In this document: one piece after another, positions 1-7,138 of the stretch
Layout of the letters: each line of letters starts with the position of its first letter
Numbering within the stretch: position 1 is the first letter of the stretch
Position numbers and translations under genes: made by a program
The notes under the pieces: generated by a model
What the model was told of the DNA's origin: nothing
What the model saw: the letters and a program-made list of their open reading frames with translations, nothing else
Databases searched by the model: none
Origin: Lentihominibacter faecis
Lineage (GTDB): Bacteria > Bacillota > Clostridia > Peptostreptococcales > Anaerovoracaceae
Assembly (NCBI RefSeq): GCF_014306095.1
Contig: NZ_JACRWC010000093.1
Span: forward strand, 1-20,180
Reading direction: 5' to 3'
Length of the DNA stretch: 20,180 nt

Positions 1-9
1 AAGAGACAG
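1..9. other. Residual Nextera transposase adapter at contig start
   Basis: The first nine bases, AAGAGACAG, are the last nine of the Tn5/Nextera mosaic end (which ends TATAAGAGACAG). Alone this could be chance, but the opposite end of the window carries a longer and unmistakable adapter. These bases are probably not genomic. Confidence 0.8.
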
Positions 10-630
10 GTTTTGCGGGATAGGAAATTAACCAGGTCGCTGGCACGTAAATGTTTTTTAAAAAAGAAAGTCCATTCGAGCACCCTCTGGTGCCAGGGAC
101 TCCAGCGTCTGATACAGGACATGGAAATTCAAGAACGTTGCGAAGGGAGATCTCTCCACCCCATAACCCGTAGTCGCCTCCCGGATGTCTTCGAGGAAGA
201 GGATTATCGTCTGTCACCAATGCAGCGGGAGTGGCTCTATGGAAATTACGAGCAGAACCCGTATAAGCCGGAACAGAAAATCTATAAAACCAAAAGTGGT
301 ATCATGGTACGTTCTAAATCGGAACGGAGCCTGGCAGATTTTTTCACGGAACGCGGCGTCGCTTTCCGATACGAGGCAAAACTGGCCATCAACGGCAAGG
401 TGTATTATCCGGATTTCATGATCCTTTGCGATGATGGGCGCATCCTGATCTGGGAGCACTTCGGCCTGATGGATAAGGAAGAATACTTCATCAGCGCCTG
501 CCGCAAACTGGAACAGTACCGCAGAGCCGGATACGTGCAGCATTCCAACTTGATCTGCACTTACGAGGAAGATCTACGGTCCGGGGCGGTGCTGGAGGAG
601 ATTTTGCTTCGGTATGAGCTGTACTCGTAA
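10..630 (+). CDS. PD-(D/E)XK nuclease-fold-like protein, 5'-truncated
   Basis: The frame is open from the first base of the window to a TAA at 628-630, so the gene is cut at its 5' end; a TTG at 13 is only an accidental start. Counting from that TTG, the visible part is about 205 residues. The C-terminal half has features of restriction-endonuclease-like proteins: a VRSKSE segment (about 99-104), E121 in YEAKL, a YYPDF segment with D134, then a hydrophobic strand ending in WEHFG (147-151) and a late helix rich in charged residues. The D...E-H spacing fits a PD-(D/E)XK core in which the usual lysine is replaced by histidine. This is inference from motif order; the substrate is unknown. Proteins of this kind are common, uncharacterised single genes in Firmicutes. 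The N-terminal half is basic and unrecognised. It converges with brnQ, with only four bases between the two stops. Confidence 0.6.
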   Translation, partial: VLRDRKLTRSLARKCFLKKKVHSSTLWCQGLQRLIQDMEIQERCEGRSLHPITRSRLPDVFEEEDYRLSPMQREWLYGNYEQNPYKPEQKIYKTKSGIMVRSKSERSLADFFTERGVAFRYEAKLAINGKVYYPDFMILCDDGRILIWEHFGLMDKEEYFISACRKLEQYRRAGYVQHSNLICTYEEDLRSGAVLEEILLRYELYS

Positions 631-634
631 TCAA

Positions 635-1912
635 TTATTTCCTCCTGCGTCCAGCAATTGTGCCGACAAGCCCGAATGCGACTGCCCAGAGAAGCCAGCC
701 GCAACCGATGGAATACAGCGGCATTTTAGTCACGAAGCCAAGCGGCAGGCCGTAACCGTACAGGATCTCCAACAGGCTTCCAAGCAGTGATCCGAAAAAC
801 GCTCCTTTAAATACTGCATTAGAGACACGATCGCGAAACAGGGAAAGAATGATCAGGGTCAGGGCTCCCGGATAAACCAGGCTCAGGATCGGAGCAGCCA
901 GAGCGACGATCTTGTCCAGCCCGAAATTTGCAACAAAGGCACTGAATAAGCAGATGGCGGCAGCGAGAAGCTTATAATTCAGCCGGCCTTTTGACAGCGT
1001 GCTGAAATAGTCTGCGCTGGCGCTGACCAGTGCAACGGCCGTTGTCAGGCAAGCCAGTGCTACGATTATACCTAGAATAATGACCCCGGCGTGTCCCAGC
1101 AGTCCGCTGGTGATATTCACCAGCAGTTCAGAACGATTGATCCGCAGATTATACGTGCCGGATACGGTGGCACCCAGATATGTCAGCCCGAAGTAGATCA
1201 CCAGCAAAGCAATTGCAGCCACCAGACTGGCGTTTCTTACGACTTTATACTTCACGTGCGTTGCCGTATAGCCCTTGTCCATCACACTTTTTACGATGAT
1301 GATCCCGAAAATCATCGCCGCCAGGACATCCATTGTCTGGTAACCGGAATTGATCCCTGCTACGACAACGTTGTCCATCATATGATCATCGGCAACTTCT
1401 CCCAGCGGAGAGATGATCCCGGCAACGATCAGCGTCAGCAGTCCCAGGACCAGAGCGGGAGTCAGGATCTTGCCGATGATATCTACGACAGAGGATTCCC
1501 TGATGGTCAAAAGCAGGACCAGCAGAAAGAAGATCCCGCTGGTAAGCCATAAAGACACATCGCCGAATACTGGTTCTGTGAACATTTCCTGAACTGTAGC
1601 CCCGGTTCGCGGAAGGGCGATGAAGGGGCCGATGCAAAGGATGATAGCAGACAGCATGATCTCACCGGGGACTTTGCCGATGCGCGTGGTTATGGTAGAG
1701 ATCTCGCCTCCGTTTCGGATCAATGCAAAGATCGCCAGAATGGCGATCCCGATGCCGGCCATGTAGTAGCAGAGAAAACCCAGCCCCCACAAGTTGCCGG
1801 ACCCCATCCCCAGATACGGCGGGAAAATGATATTTCCGGCCCCGAAGAACATGGAAAAAAGCGCAAATCCGATCACCAGCTGATCGATGCGCTGCTGTTT
1901 TAATGATTTCAT
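635..1912 (-). CDS. brnQ: Branched-chain amino acid:cation symporter (LIVCS family)
   Basis: This is a polytopic inner-membrane carrier for leucine, isoleucine and valine, driven by Na+ or H+. The hallmark FFGAGNIIFPP lies near residues 22-32, followed by about twelve hydrophobic segments and a basic C-terminus (GRRRK). The length of about 425 residues is normal for the family. I chose the ATG at 1912 because AAAAGGA lies 11-12 bases upstream and the product then begins MKSLKQQRIDQL, directly before the first helix as in family members. An in-frame ATG at 1942 would add ten residues but has no Shine-Dalgarno. The gene is monocistronic here. Its upstream region is shared with the divergent rplM promoter and contains a perfect 29-bp palindrome that could be its operator. 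Identification is firm; substrate range and coupling ion are inferred from the family. Confidence 0.93.
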   Translation of the reverse strand: MKSLKQQRIDQLVIGFALFSMFFGAGNIIFPPYLGMGSGNLWGLGFLCYYMAGIGIAILAIFALIRNGGEISTITTRIGKVPGEIMLSAIILCIGPFIALPRTGATVQEMFTEPVFGDVSLWLTSGIFFLLVLLLTIRESSVVDIIGKILTPALVLGLLTLIVAGIISPLGEVADDHMMDNVVVAGINSGYQTMDVLAAMIFGIIIVKSVMDKGYTATHVKYKVVRNASLVAAIALLVIYFGLTYLGATVSGTYNLRINRSELLVNITSGLLGHAGVIILGIIVALACLTTAVALVSASADYFSTLSKGRLNYKLLAAAICLFSAFVANFGLDKIVALAAPILSLVYPGALTLIILSLFRDRVSNAVFKGAFFGSLLGSLLEILYGYGLPLGFVTKMPLYSIGCGWLLWAVAFGLVGTIAGRRRK

Positions 1913-2102
1913 ACGAATGAAGTTCCTTTTCTGTTTTGTCATATAAAAATTTTGTCGCGTAAAGATACGGTAACATATTCAAAGGGAGAAAGCAACGGAA
2001 ATCTGTAGAAAAACACATCTTGCCGGTTCTTTCCATCTTTCCGCGCCTGCTGGTGGCGGCTGCCAGATATTTCAAATGTGCAAAAAACGCGCTTTCAAGC
2101 GA

Positions 2103-2131
2103 TAATATACAGAAACGGTTTCTGTATATTA
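2103..2131. promoter_or_regulatory. 29-bp perfect palindrome, candidate operator
   Basis: Two 14-base arms, TAATATACAGAAAC and its exact reverse complement, surround a single G at 2117. It lies 190 bp upstream of the brnQ start and about 55 bp upstream of the rplM -35 box. There is no T-tract after either arm, so a terminator is unlikely; a dimeric repressor or activator site is the simplest reading. The cognate protein is unknown. Confidence 0.55.
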
Positions 2132-2185
2132 CTGTGAAATGAAATGATTTCGTAGAAAATCGTGCCGGAATACTTTTGCCGAGTC

Positions 2186-2214
2186 TTGACTTTGCAGGCG
2201 TTAGCGTGTAAAAT
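2186..2214 (+). promoter_or_regulatory. Sigma-A promoter of rplM-rpsI
   Basis: A -35 box TTGACT (2186-2191) and a -10 box TAAAAT (2209-2214) are separated by exactly 17 bp. The start of transcription would be near 2221, leaving a leader of about 217 bases before rplM. Confidence 0.8.
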
Positions 2215-2313
2215 AAATCCGTGTCACGTATGTGGCATGATTTTTTCGTGTGAGCAGGATGGGATCCCGTCCGGGCGAGCACGGCTAAATATCAGTTTTA
2301 GTTCGCTGAAGAC

Positions 2314-2413
2314 GTTTCCTTTGCAGCGGGAATCAGAGATTCCCGGAGGGCGTAAGCTTTGCAGGAAACCCAGTAGGCAGGGCCGAACCGGATCGGGTGC
2401 GCAGCATGCGATC
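2314..2413 (+). ncRNA. Structured 5' leader of rplM-rpsI, probable L13-type autoregulatory leader
   Basis: The untranslated leader folds well by eye. GTTTCC (2314-2319) and TGCA (2322-2325) pair with TGCAGGAAAC (2360-2369), enclosing a perfect 7-bp hairpin GGGAATC-AGA-GATTCCC (2328-2344). A second stem pairs GATCG (2391-2395) with CGATC (2409-2413) around an inner GTGC/GCAT helix, just before the ribosome binding site. L13 leaders are known in Firmicutes and are thought to bind excess ribosomal protein. I have not matched this sequence to a covariance model, so the family name is inference. Confidence 0.55.
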
Positions 2414-2437
2414 TCAGTAGGTAGAAAGGAAGATGAA

Positions 2438-2866
2438 ATGAGTTCATTTATCGCAAAACCTGCAGAAGTAGAACGTAAATGGTACGTTGTTGATGCAGAA
2501 GGCAAGAACCTCGGAAGAATGGCTTCTCAGATCGCAGCTATCTTAAGAGGCAAGAACAAACCGACTTACACTCCGCACGTTGACTGTGGCGACTACGTTA
2601 TCGTGATCAACGCAGAAAAGGTTGAGGTAACAGGCAAGAAGAGAAAAGAAAAGATCTACAAGAGACATACAGGATATCCGGGTGGTCTCAGAGAAATGAC
2701 TTTCGAGCAGATGATGGAAAAGCATCCTACCGAAGTTGTGAGACACGCTGTTAAGGGCATGATGCCAAACGGCAAGCTGGGTAGACAGATGTACAAGAAG
2801 TTAAAGGTTTACGCAGGCCCTGAGCACGAACATGCAGCTCAGAAGCCGGAAGTACTGGATATTTAA
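2438..2866 (+). CDS. rplM: 50S ribosomal protein L13 (uL13)
   Basis: This is an early-assembly large-subunit protein that binds 23S rRNA. The 142-residue product shows the family signature: [17 protein letters not shown] near the start, [17 protein letters not shown] in the middle, and the R-H-A-V-K-G-M-M-P region followed by [18 protein letters not shown]. The start is fixed by AGAAAGGAAG at 2423-2432, six to eight bases before the ATG; the same frame is open further upstream, but that part is leader. Nineteen bases separate it from rpsI, the standard bacterial pairing, so both are surely co-transcribed from the promoter at 2186. Confidence 0.98.
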   Translation: MSSFIAKPAEVERKWYVVDAEGKNLGRMASQIAAILRGKNKPTYTPHVDCGDYVIVINAEKVEVTGKKRKEKIYKRHTGYPGGLREMTFEQMMEKHPTEVVRHAVKGMMPNGKLGRQMYKKLKVYAGPEHEHAAQKPEVLDI

Positions 2867-2885
2867 GGAAGGGAGGAATTAAACG

Positions 2886-3281
2886 ATGGCAAAGACACAG
2901 TATTATGGAACAGGAAGAAGAAAATCTTCAGTTGCTAGAGTTAGATTAGTCCCTGGTAACGGAAATATCACAGTAAACAAGAAATCTCTCGATGATTACC
3001 TTTCCCAGGAAATCGTAAAGAGAGAGGTTAAGAGACCTTTTGAAATTGCTGGATGCGAAGGCAAGTTTGACGTGATCGCTACAGTGCATGGCGGTGGTTA
3101 CACTGGTCAGGCAGGCGCACTCAGACACGGAATTTCCAGAGCTCTCTGTGAAGCTGACAGAGAAGCTTACAGACCGGCCCTCAAGGCTGCCGGATTCCTG
3201 ACAAGAGATTCCAGAATGAAAGAAAGAAAGAAATACGGTCTCAAGAAAGCAAGAAGAGCAAGCCAGTTCTCGAAGAGATAG
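2886..3281 (+). CDS. rpsI: 30S ribosomal protein S9 (uS9); 3' end is an integration site
   Basis: This small-subunit protein has a C-terminal tail that reaches the P-site tRNA. The 131-residue product has [16 protein letters not shown] at the start, the [21 protein letters not shown] core and the invariant QFSKR terminus. An AGGGAGGA ribosome binding site lies just before the ATG. The last 11 bases of the gene (3271-3281, encoding K-R-stop) are the first bases of a 110-bp direct repeat whose second copy lies 6.7 kb away. The gene is therefore intact but appears to have been used as a bacterial attachment site, with its native terminator displaced downstream. Confidence 0.98.
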   Translation: MAKTQYYGTGRRKSSVARVRLVPGNGNITVNKKSLDDYLSQEIVKREVKRPFEIAGCEGKFDVIATVHGGGYTGQAGALRHGISRALCEADREAYRPALKAAGFLTRDSRMKERKKYGLKKARRASQFSKR

Positions 3282-3381
3282 CAGCACTTGTCCTTGCGAT
3301 TGCTCCGAATGGAGCAGAGCAATGGAATGTGCGCCGTCATATGTCGCAGGAGCTTTGCTCCGTGGCGACCAACGACGCAGA
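3271..3381. repeat. attL-like direct repeat (left copy)
   Basis: 111 bases identical to 10004-10113 except for one inserted A (GGCGACC here, GGCGCC there). The copy starts at the last 11 bases of rpsI. It contains two small hairpins, TGCTCC-GAAT-GGAGCA (3301-3316) and GGAGC-TTT-GCTCC (3349-3361). The crossover must lie within this identity block; which part is the core cannot be told. Confidence 0.8.
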
Positions 3382-3403
3382 ACTGCTGAGGACAACGGAA
3401 ACC

Positions 3404-3413
3404 TTGAAATTAG
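3404..3413. repeat. Left subterminal inverted repeat of the element
   Basis: TTGAAATTAG here is the exact reverse complement of CTAATTTCAA at 9959-9968. Further similarity continues on both sides (AAC upstream, a G-rich then T-rich tract downstream). In a circularised element these would sit 22 and 35 bases from the 110-bp att block, roughly symmetrically. Confidence 0.55.
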
Positions 3414-3462
3414 CGGGTTTCTGACAGATTGGATAGTTATGAAAATTGCAGATTTCCGGTTC

Positions 3463-3494
3463 GTTACTAACACATTACTAACATGTTACTAACA
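3463..3494 (+). repeat. Three arm-type repeats (TTACTAACA) at 11-bp spacing
   Basis: GTTACTAACA, ATTACTAACA and GTTACTAACA begin at 3463, 3474 and 3485, so they lie on one helical face. A further ACTACTAACA occurs at 9931-9940 inside the opposite end. Position beside att and beside the recombinase gene suggests binding sites for its N-terminal arm-binding domain. Confidence 0.6.
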
Positions 3495-3522
3495 AACCGC
3501 TGCAGATGTGACTATGTAATTC

Positions 3523-3562
3523 AGAGATGTATTCTATGAAAATAGGATGCATCTCTTTTTTT
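3523..3562 (+). terminator. Strong rho-independent terminator just inside the element
   Basis: A 15-bp stem (3523-3537 with 3542-3556, two G-U pairs) closed by a GAAA tetraloop is followed by seven T. In the plus direction it would end rplM-rpsI transcripts that have lost their native terminator to the insertion. Confidence 0.85.
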
Positions 3563-3574
3563 GATTCGCAACTC

Positions 3575-4621
3575 TTAAATAAGATTTATGGCGTTTACGA
3601 TCTCATCAATATCAAGCTGCGTATAAGTGTCGTTTATCAAGTCTTGTGAGTGTCCAAGAATCTTTTTTCGAATGGTTTCGCGAATCTCGGCTTTGTGCAT
3701 CATGGAACTGCATGTGTATCTGCAGCAGTGAGGTGTATGATCCATACCGAGCTGTTCCATCAAAGGTTGGAAGCGTTTTTTGTGATAATTGTCGTACTTA
3801 AACTTCTCGCCATTGGAACGGTGAATGAGATATTCGCTGTCGGTATCTTCAAACCAGGATTTGTAGAATGGATATACTTTTTCTGCAATGGGAACTTTGC
3901 GAATTCCATTCTGGGTCTTGCTAGACACTACATCAAAGTACCGTTCTTCAAGGTGAACATCTTCTTTTTTGAGATCAAGAAGTTCACCGATTCGCACCCC
4001 GGAATATATCAACATCAGAGCCGTTTGACATATTGGGTTATCCTGATGCTCCCAAAGTTTCATTACTTCTTCTTCGGTAAACTTCTGCCGGTCATACTGA
4101 TTTGGGTTCTTATCCTTGTACTGAGATATGTCAATATATTGACTGTAATCCTTCGATACGTAATCATACTTCATGGCATACTTGTACATTTTTGAAATGA
4201 GAATTTTCATTTTTCTCATAGTAGGATGGTTTTTATCGGTTGTGTCGAAGAGGTATTGAAAATCTTTAGCTTTGAGATCGATAAATATTTTATCGTGCAA
4301 AGGCGCACATGCATTAAATGCAGCTCTGTCGGCTGAAATAGTTGCTTCAGAAGCTGTTTTGAAAGCACGTTCGGACCATTCTTCATAAAGATCTTTGAAT
4401 GTCATCTTTGATGTCTTAACATCATAAGGATTGTCATTATAGCTTGCAAGCATTTGAAGCCCTTCAGCTTTTGTTTCGGCATACCCGATTATTATATCGT
4501 CGCGGACAGATCTTCCGGTCTCATGATCCACATGGTATCCTAAGGTCTTTTTAACGATGAAGGGCTTTCGCCTCTTGCCGCTTAACTTATAGACACTTCC
4601 GTATCCATTAGGTAATCTCAT
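3575..4621 (-). CDS. int: Tyrosine recombinase / integrase of the rpsI element
   Basis: A 348-residue phage-type integrase, presumed to catalyse strand exchange between the rpsI attachment site and the element's attP. The N-terminal part (MRLPNGYGSVYKLSGKRRKP) is the usual arm-binding beta-sheet start; a SAM-like core-binding domain covers about 73-165. The catalytic set is complete: R210 in IYSGVRIGELL, K235 in SSKTQNG, H298 and R301 in HCCRYT, H324 in ILGHS and nucleophile Y333 in DTYTQL. The gene lies about 190 bp from the left repeat and is transcribed towards it. Oddly there is no Shine-Dalgarno before the ATG, and an IS3-family remnant starts two bases upstream on the other strand. The original promoter may therefore have been lost, although the protein itself looks functional. 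Confidence 0.95.
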   Translation of the reverse strand: MRLPNGYGSVYKLSGKRRKPFIVKKTLGYHVDHETGRSVRDDIIIGYAETKAEGLQMLASYNDNPYDVKTSKMTFKDLYEEWSERAFKTASEATISADRAAFNACAPLHDKIFIDLKAKDFQYLFDTTDKNHPTMRKMKILISKMYKYAMKYDYVSKDYSQYIDISQYKDKNPNQYDRQKFTEEEVMKLWEHQDNPICQTALMLIYSGVRIGELLDLKKEDVHLEERYFDVVSSKTQNGIRKVPIAEKVYPFYKSWFEDTDSEYLIHRSNGEKFKYDNYHKKRFQPLMEQLGMDHTPHCCRYTCSSMMHKAEIRETIRKKILGHSQDLINDTYTQLDIDEIVNAINLI

Positions 4622-4623
4622 CC

Positions 4624-4792
4624 ATGAGTTATTCGACCGTCATACAAGAGTTGGGATATCCCAACAACAGCAAATCTTTGTGCTACTGGTTTAAGGAATA
4701 TGAGAGCAACGGTGATTTTCATAAAGCTTACGCTGGTGGAAGTAAATATACTGATGAACAAAAACAGATGGCTGTCGCGTATTATCCTTAGT
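4624..4792 (+). pseudogene. IS3-family transposase OrfA fragment
   Basis: The frame from the ATG at 4624 to a TAG at 4790 encodes 55 residues with the second helix-turn-helix of IS3-type OrfA: VIQELGYPNNSKSLCYWFKEYESNGDF, then SKYTDEQKQMAVAYY. The usual 30-50 residues before it are missing because the frame runs into the int start region, and the part after AVAYY is lost to a stop and unrelated sequence. It is a dead fragment, divergent from int. It differs from the IS3 remnant at 10.25-10.78 kb. Confidence 0.7.
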
Positions 4793-5102
4793 TTCCTGAG
4801 GACTTCCGACTAAAAGGGTTTCCCACTCAAAAATCTACATAGAGAAATCGCCAAAAACCCAACAATATCACGGGGTTTTGGCGATTTTCGCTTGACCACA
4901 ACAGGTGGAGGAACGAGACAGGAGAAACCGAAGCTGCATGGCTAAATTCACCCGACGCTAACAACGTTAAAGGAACAGGTGCGATTGCCTGACAAACTGC
5001 GTAAAACATCCCCGTTTCGACGTGCACGGATGATTAAAGACGGTTGATGTGATACCATCACAGCCGATCAGAATATCATAATTATGCGCGAAAAGCGCAT
5101 TG
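4793..5102. other. Intergenic stretch with long hairpin, no supported gene
   Basis: This stretch between the IS3 fragment and the activator gene has no convincing coding frame. It holds a long hairpin: 4845-4860 pairs with 4872-4887 (16 bp, one mismatch, 11-base loop) followed by TTTT in the plus direction. A shorter hairpin, ATGCGC-GAAAA-GCGCAT (5084-5100), sits directly after the activator's stop and may help end its transcript, though no T-tract follows in that direction. Confidence 0.5.
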
Positions 5103-6890
5103 TTATTCTTCGGGCTTGTTGATTTTTCTGGAAAATGTTGTTCGGTGTATTCCAAGAACATCCGCAGCTACACTTTTGTTCGGGAAAAGCTCAAGCGCTT
5201 TTTCAAACATTGCATTTTCCATTTCCTGCTGTGCTTCTTTCAGCGGAATGATTTTGTTTATTTTAATTTCAATCGCGTCAACAGTGGCGGTGTCCTTTCG
5301 AACAGATTCCGGAAGATTATCTGCCGAAATAACGGAAGAGGGCGTAGTAACAACCAGTCGCTCAATCAGATTTTCCAGCTCTCTTATGTTTCCCGGCCAT
5401 GGAGCGTTCGTTAAGATAGCCATTGCGTCCCTGCTGAAATGCTTATTCTTATGATATTTCTCGTTGAATCTTTTCAGGAACTCATGCGTCAGGTGCGGAA
5501 TTTCGGAGCGGCGTTCCCTGAGGGGAGGAATGTAAAGAGGCACAACATTCAAACGGTAATACAGATCTTCACGGAACTGTCCGGACTCAACCATCTTCGC
5601 GAGATTTCTGTTTGTTGCAGCAATGATTCTGATATTCGCGGTCATCGGTTTTACCGAACCGATTGTATAATAAGATTTCGTCTGGATCAGATCCAGAAGT
5701 TTAACCTGCATGTTCAAGGGGAGCTCCCCGATTTCATCCAATAACAATGTTCCGCCTTCCGCTGCAGCAATCAGGCCCGGCTTTCCCTGGTTCAGCGCGC
5801 CTGTAAAGGCCCCCTTTTCATATCCAAACAGTTCGGATTCAATCAGGCTGTCCGGAATGGCACCGCAATTGACCTTCACGAAGGGACCGTTCTTGTTGAT
5901 ACTGGTATCGTGAATCTGTTTGGCCATGACATCTTTTCCGACGCCTGTCTCCCCCTCGATCAGAACAGTCGAATCTACTTCCGTGATCTGCATGACAGTA
6001 TTCAAAGCATGCTGCATCGTGATATTGGAGGTAATGATTTTATTGTTCGTTTCTGTATAAATGGATTGCTTTTCGTATTCTCGTATTAACTCTTCTGCTT
6101 CCTGCAGTTTGCTTTCAAGGGTCGTTATAGAGGTAACATCTTTTGAAATGTTGAATATTTTGTACAACTCACCATTTTGATCGTATACAGGAGTGCTTGT
6201 AACAAGAAGCCGGTGTCCGGTTTTCGTATCCTGCACCAGGGTACTGGGAGTGCCCTTATCCAGCACTTCTCTTGTAACCGACTTAGAAAGGATGCCGTTT
6301 TTTTCGAGATCCCGGACATTCGTTCCGATGGCCAGCTCACGTTTTAATCCAAATTGTTCCTCTATCGCTGAATTGGTTTTGATCAAAACACCATTTTTAT
6401 TTGATACAGTCAGCAAGTCAAAGATGTTATCAAATATGAACTCATCATCCAGATACTCCTTTCTGCATTTGACGATAAGCTTCAGCATTTTTTCAAAGTC
6501 GGCTTCGGTCCAATCGTTCATCAGATCGGTTATACCATAAATGGTGACAAGATGGCTGCTGTTACCGTCTTCGTTGGCATTCGTAACGCAGACCAGATAA
6601 TTTTCTTCCGGCGTTTCAATCAAAGCACAGTTTATCGGAAAGAAAACCGTTGATTTGATGATTTTAGCCAGCGTTGCCGTTGGGTTTGATTTCTTATGTG
6701 CGGCAATGGATTCTATGCTCTGCATAAAGGTCTTATTTGCGTACGAAATGGAGCCTTCCTTCGAAGAGAAGCAAATCCCGTAAAGGGATTGATCCAGATC
6801 CTCGTTATGACATTCACTCAAAGAAGGAATGTTTCCTAAACTAGTATCAGAATCCAGAAGCTGAAACAATATAGATTTTATAACATCCAT
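5103..6890 (-). CDS. PAS-domain sigma-54-dependent transcriptional activator
   Basis: An enhancer-binding protein of 595 residues that should remodel RNA polymerase-sigma-54 at the promoter across the intergenic gap. In numbering from the upstream GTG: an unrecognised N-terminal region (1-145), a PAS-like sensor (about 150-258), a short coiled linker, then a full AAA+ domain with Walker A GETGVGKD (314-321), the sigma-54 contact loop GAFTGA (361-366), Walker [12 protein letters not shown] (380-390), the arginine-finger region [10 protein letters not shown] (441-450) and [10 protein letters not shown] (499-508). A Fis-type helix-turn-helix ends the protein (about 570-592). The start is the ATG at 6890, six bases after AGGAGGAGG; the GTG at 6893 is too close. 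It is divergent from the hydrolase genes. The effector sensed by the N-terminal and PAS parts is unknown; a hydantoin or related ureide is the natural guess. Confidence 0.93.
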   Translation of the reverse strand: MDVIKSILFQLLDSDTSLGNIPSLSECHNEDLDQSLYGICFSSKEGSISYANKTFMQSIESIAAHKKSNPTATLAKIIKSTVFFPINCALIETPEENYLVCVTNANEDGNSSHLVTIYGITDLMNDWTEADFEKMLKLIVKCRKEYLDDEFIFDNIFDLLTVSNKNGVLIKTNSAIEEQFGLKRELAIGTNVRDLEKNGILSKSVTREVLDKGTPSTLVQDTKTGHRLLVTSTPVYDQNGELYKIFNISKDVTSITTLESKLQEAEELIREYEKQSIYTETNNKIITSNITMQHALNTVMQITEVDSTVLIEGETGVGKDVMAKQIHDTSINKNGPFVKVNCGAIPDSLIESELFGYEKGAFTGALNQGKPGLIAAAEGGTLLLDEIGELPLNMQVKLLDLIQTKSYYTIGSVKPMTANIRIIAATNRNLAKMVESGQFREDLYYRLNVVPLYIPPLRERRSEIPHLTHEFLKRFNEKYHKNKHFSRDAMAILTNAPWPGNIRELENLIERLVVTTPSSVISADNLPESVRKDTATVDAIEIKINKIIPLKEAQQEMENAMFEKALELFPNKSVAADVLGIHRTTFSRKINKPEE

Positions 6891-6920
6891 CACATACCTC
6901 CTCCTAAATTCTTTGATGAT

Positions 6921-6961
6921 ATTGTAGCATGTTTACTACACGGCGTGCAAGACTGCTACAA
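6921..6961 (-). promoter_or_regulatory. Activator-gene promoter overlapped by candidate upstream activating sequence
   Basis: On the minus strand, TTGCAC (6950-6945) and TACAAT (6926-6921) with an 18-bp spacer make a plausible sigma-A promoter, 30 bases before the activator's start. A perfect inverted repeat, TTGTAGCA (6922-6929) and TGCTACAA (6954-6961), brackets it; a shorter TGTAG/CTACA pair lies within. Being about 140-175 bp upstream of the sigma-54 start point, these half-sites suit enhancer binding and autoregulation by the same protein. Confidence 0.55.
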
Positions 6962-7072
6962 CATTTGTTTTTAAATTAACAATCAATTAATTAAACTCAG
7001 CAAATATGGTTCATTTCAAAAAAACAACCATTATTTAAGGGCTGAATTTGTAGATACACCTAAAAACCGGAT

Positions 7073-7088
7073 TGGCACAATAATTGCT
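7073..7088 (+). promoter_or_regulatory. Sigma-54 (-24/-12) promoter of the hydrolase operon
   Basis: TGGCAC (7073-7078), five bases, TTGCT (7084-7088) fits the sigma-54 consensus TGGCAC-N5-TTGCW exactly. Transcription would start near 7099, leaving a 40-base leader before the first gene. The divergent sigma-54 activator is the obvious partner. Confidence 0.92.
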
Positions 7089-7138
7089 ACTTTAACAGAG
7101 TATACAAGTTAAAGTCGATGAAAAAAAGGAGACCCTCA

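Noticed and set aside
2946..3473. 175-residue minus-strand frame over rpsI and the left repeat
   Set aside because: It is antisense to the well-supported rpsI gene, and its tail merely translates the 110-bp repeat, which also appears at 10 kb.
4827..5027. 66-residue minus-strand frame downstream of the activator gene
   Set aside because: It has no ribosome binding site and no recognisable motif, and it spans the long hairpin at 4845-4887.
6981..6993. Perfect match to the IHF consensus in the sigma-54 intergenic region
   Set aside because: IHF is not found in Firmicutes; the match is easily produced by an AT-rich linker. HU or intrinsic bending may serve instead.
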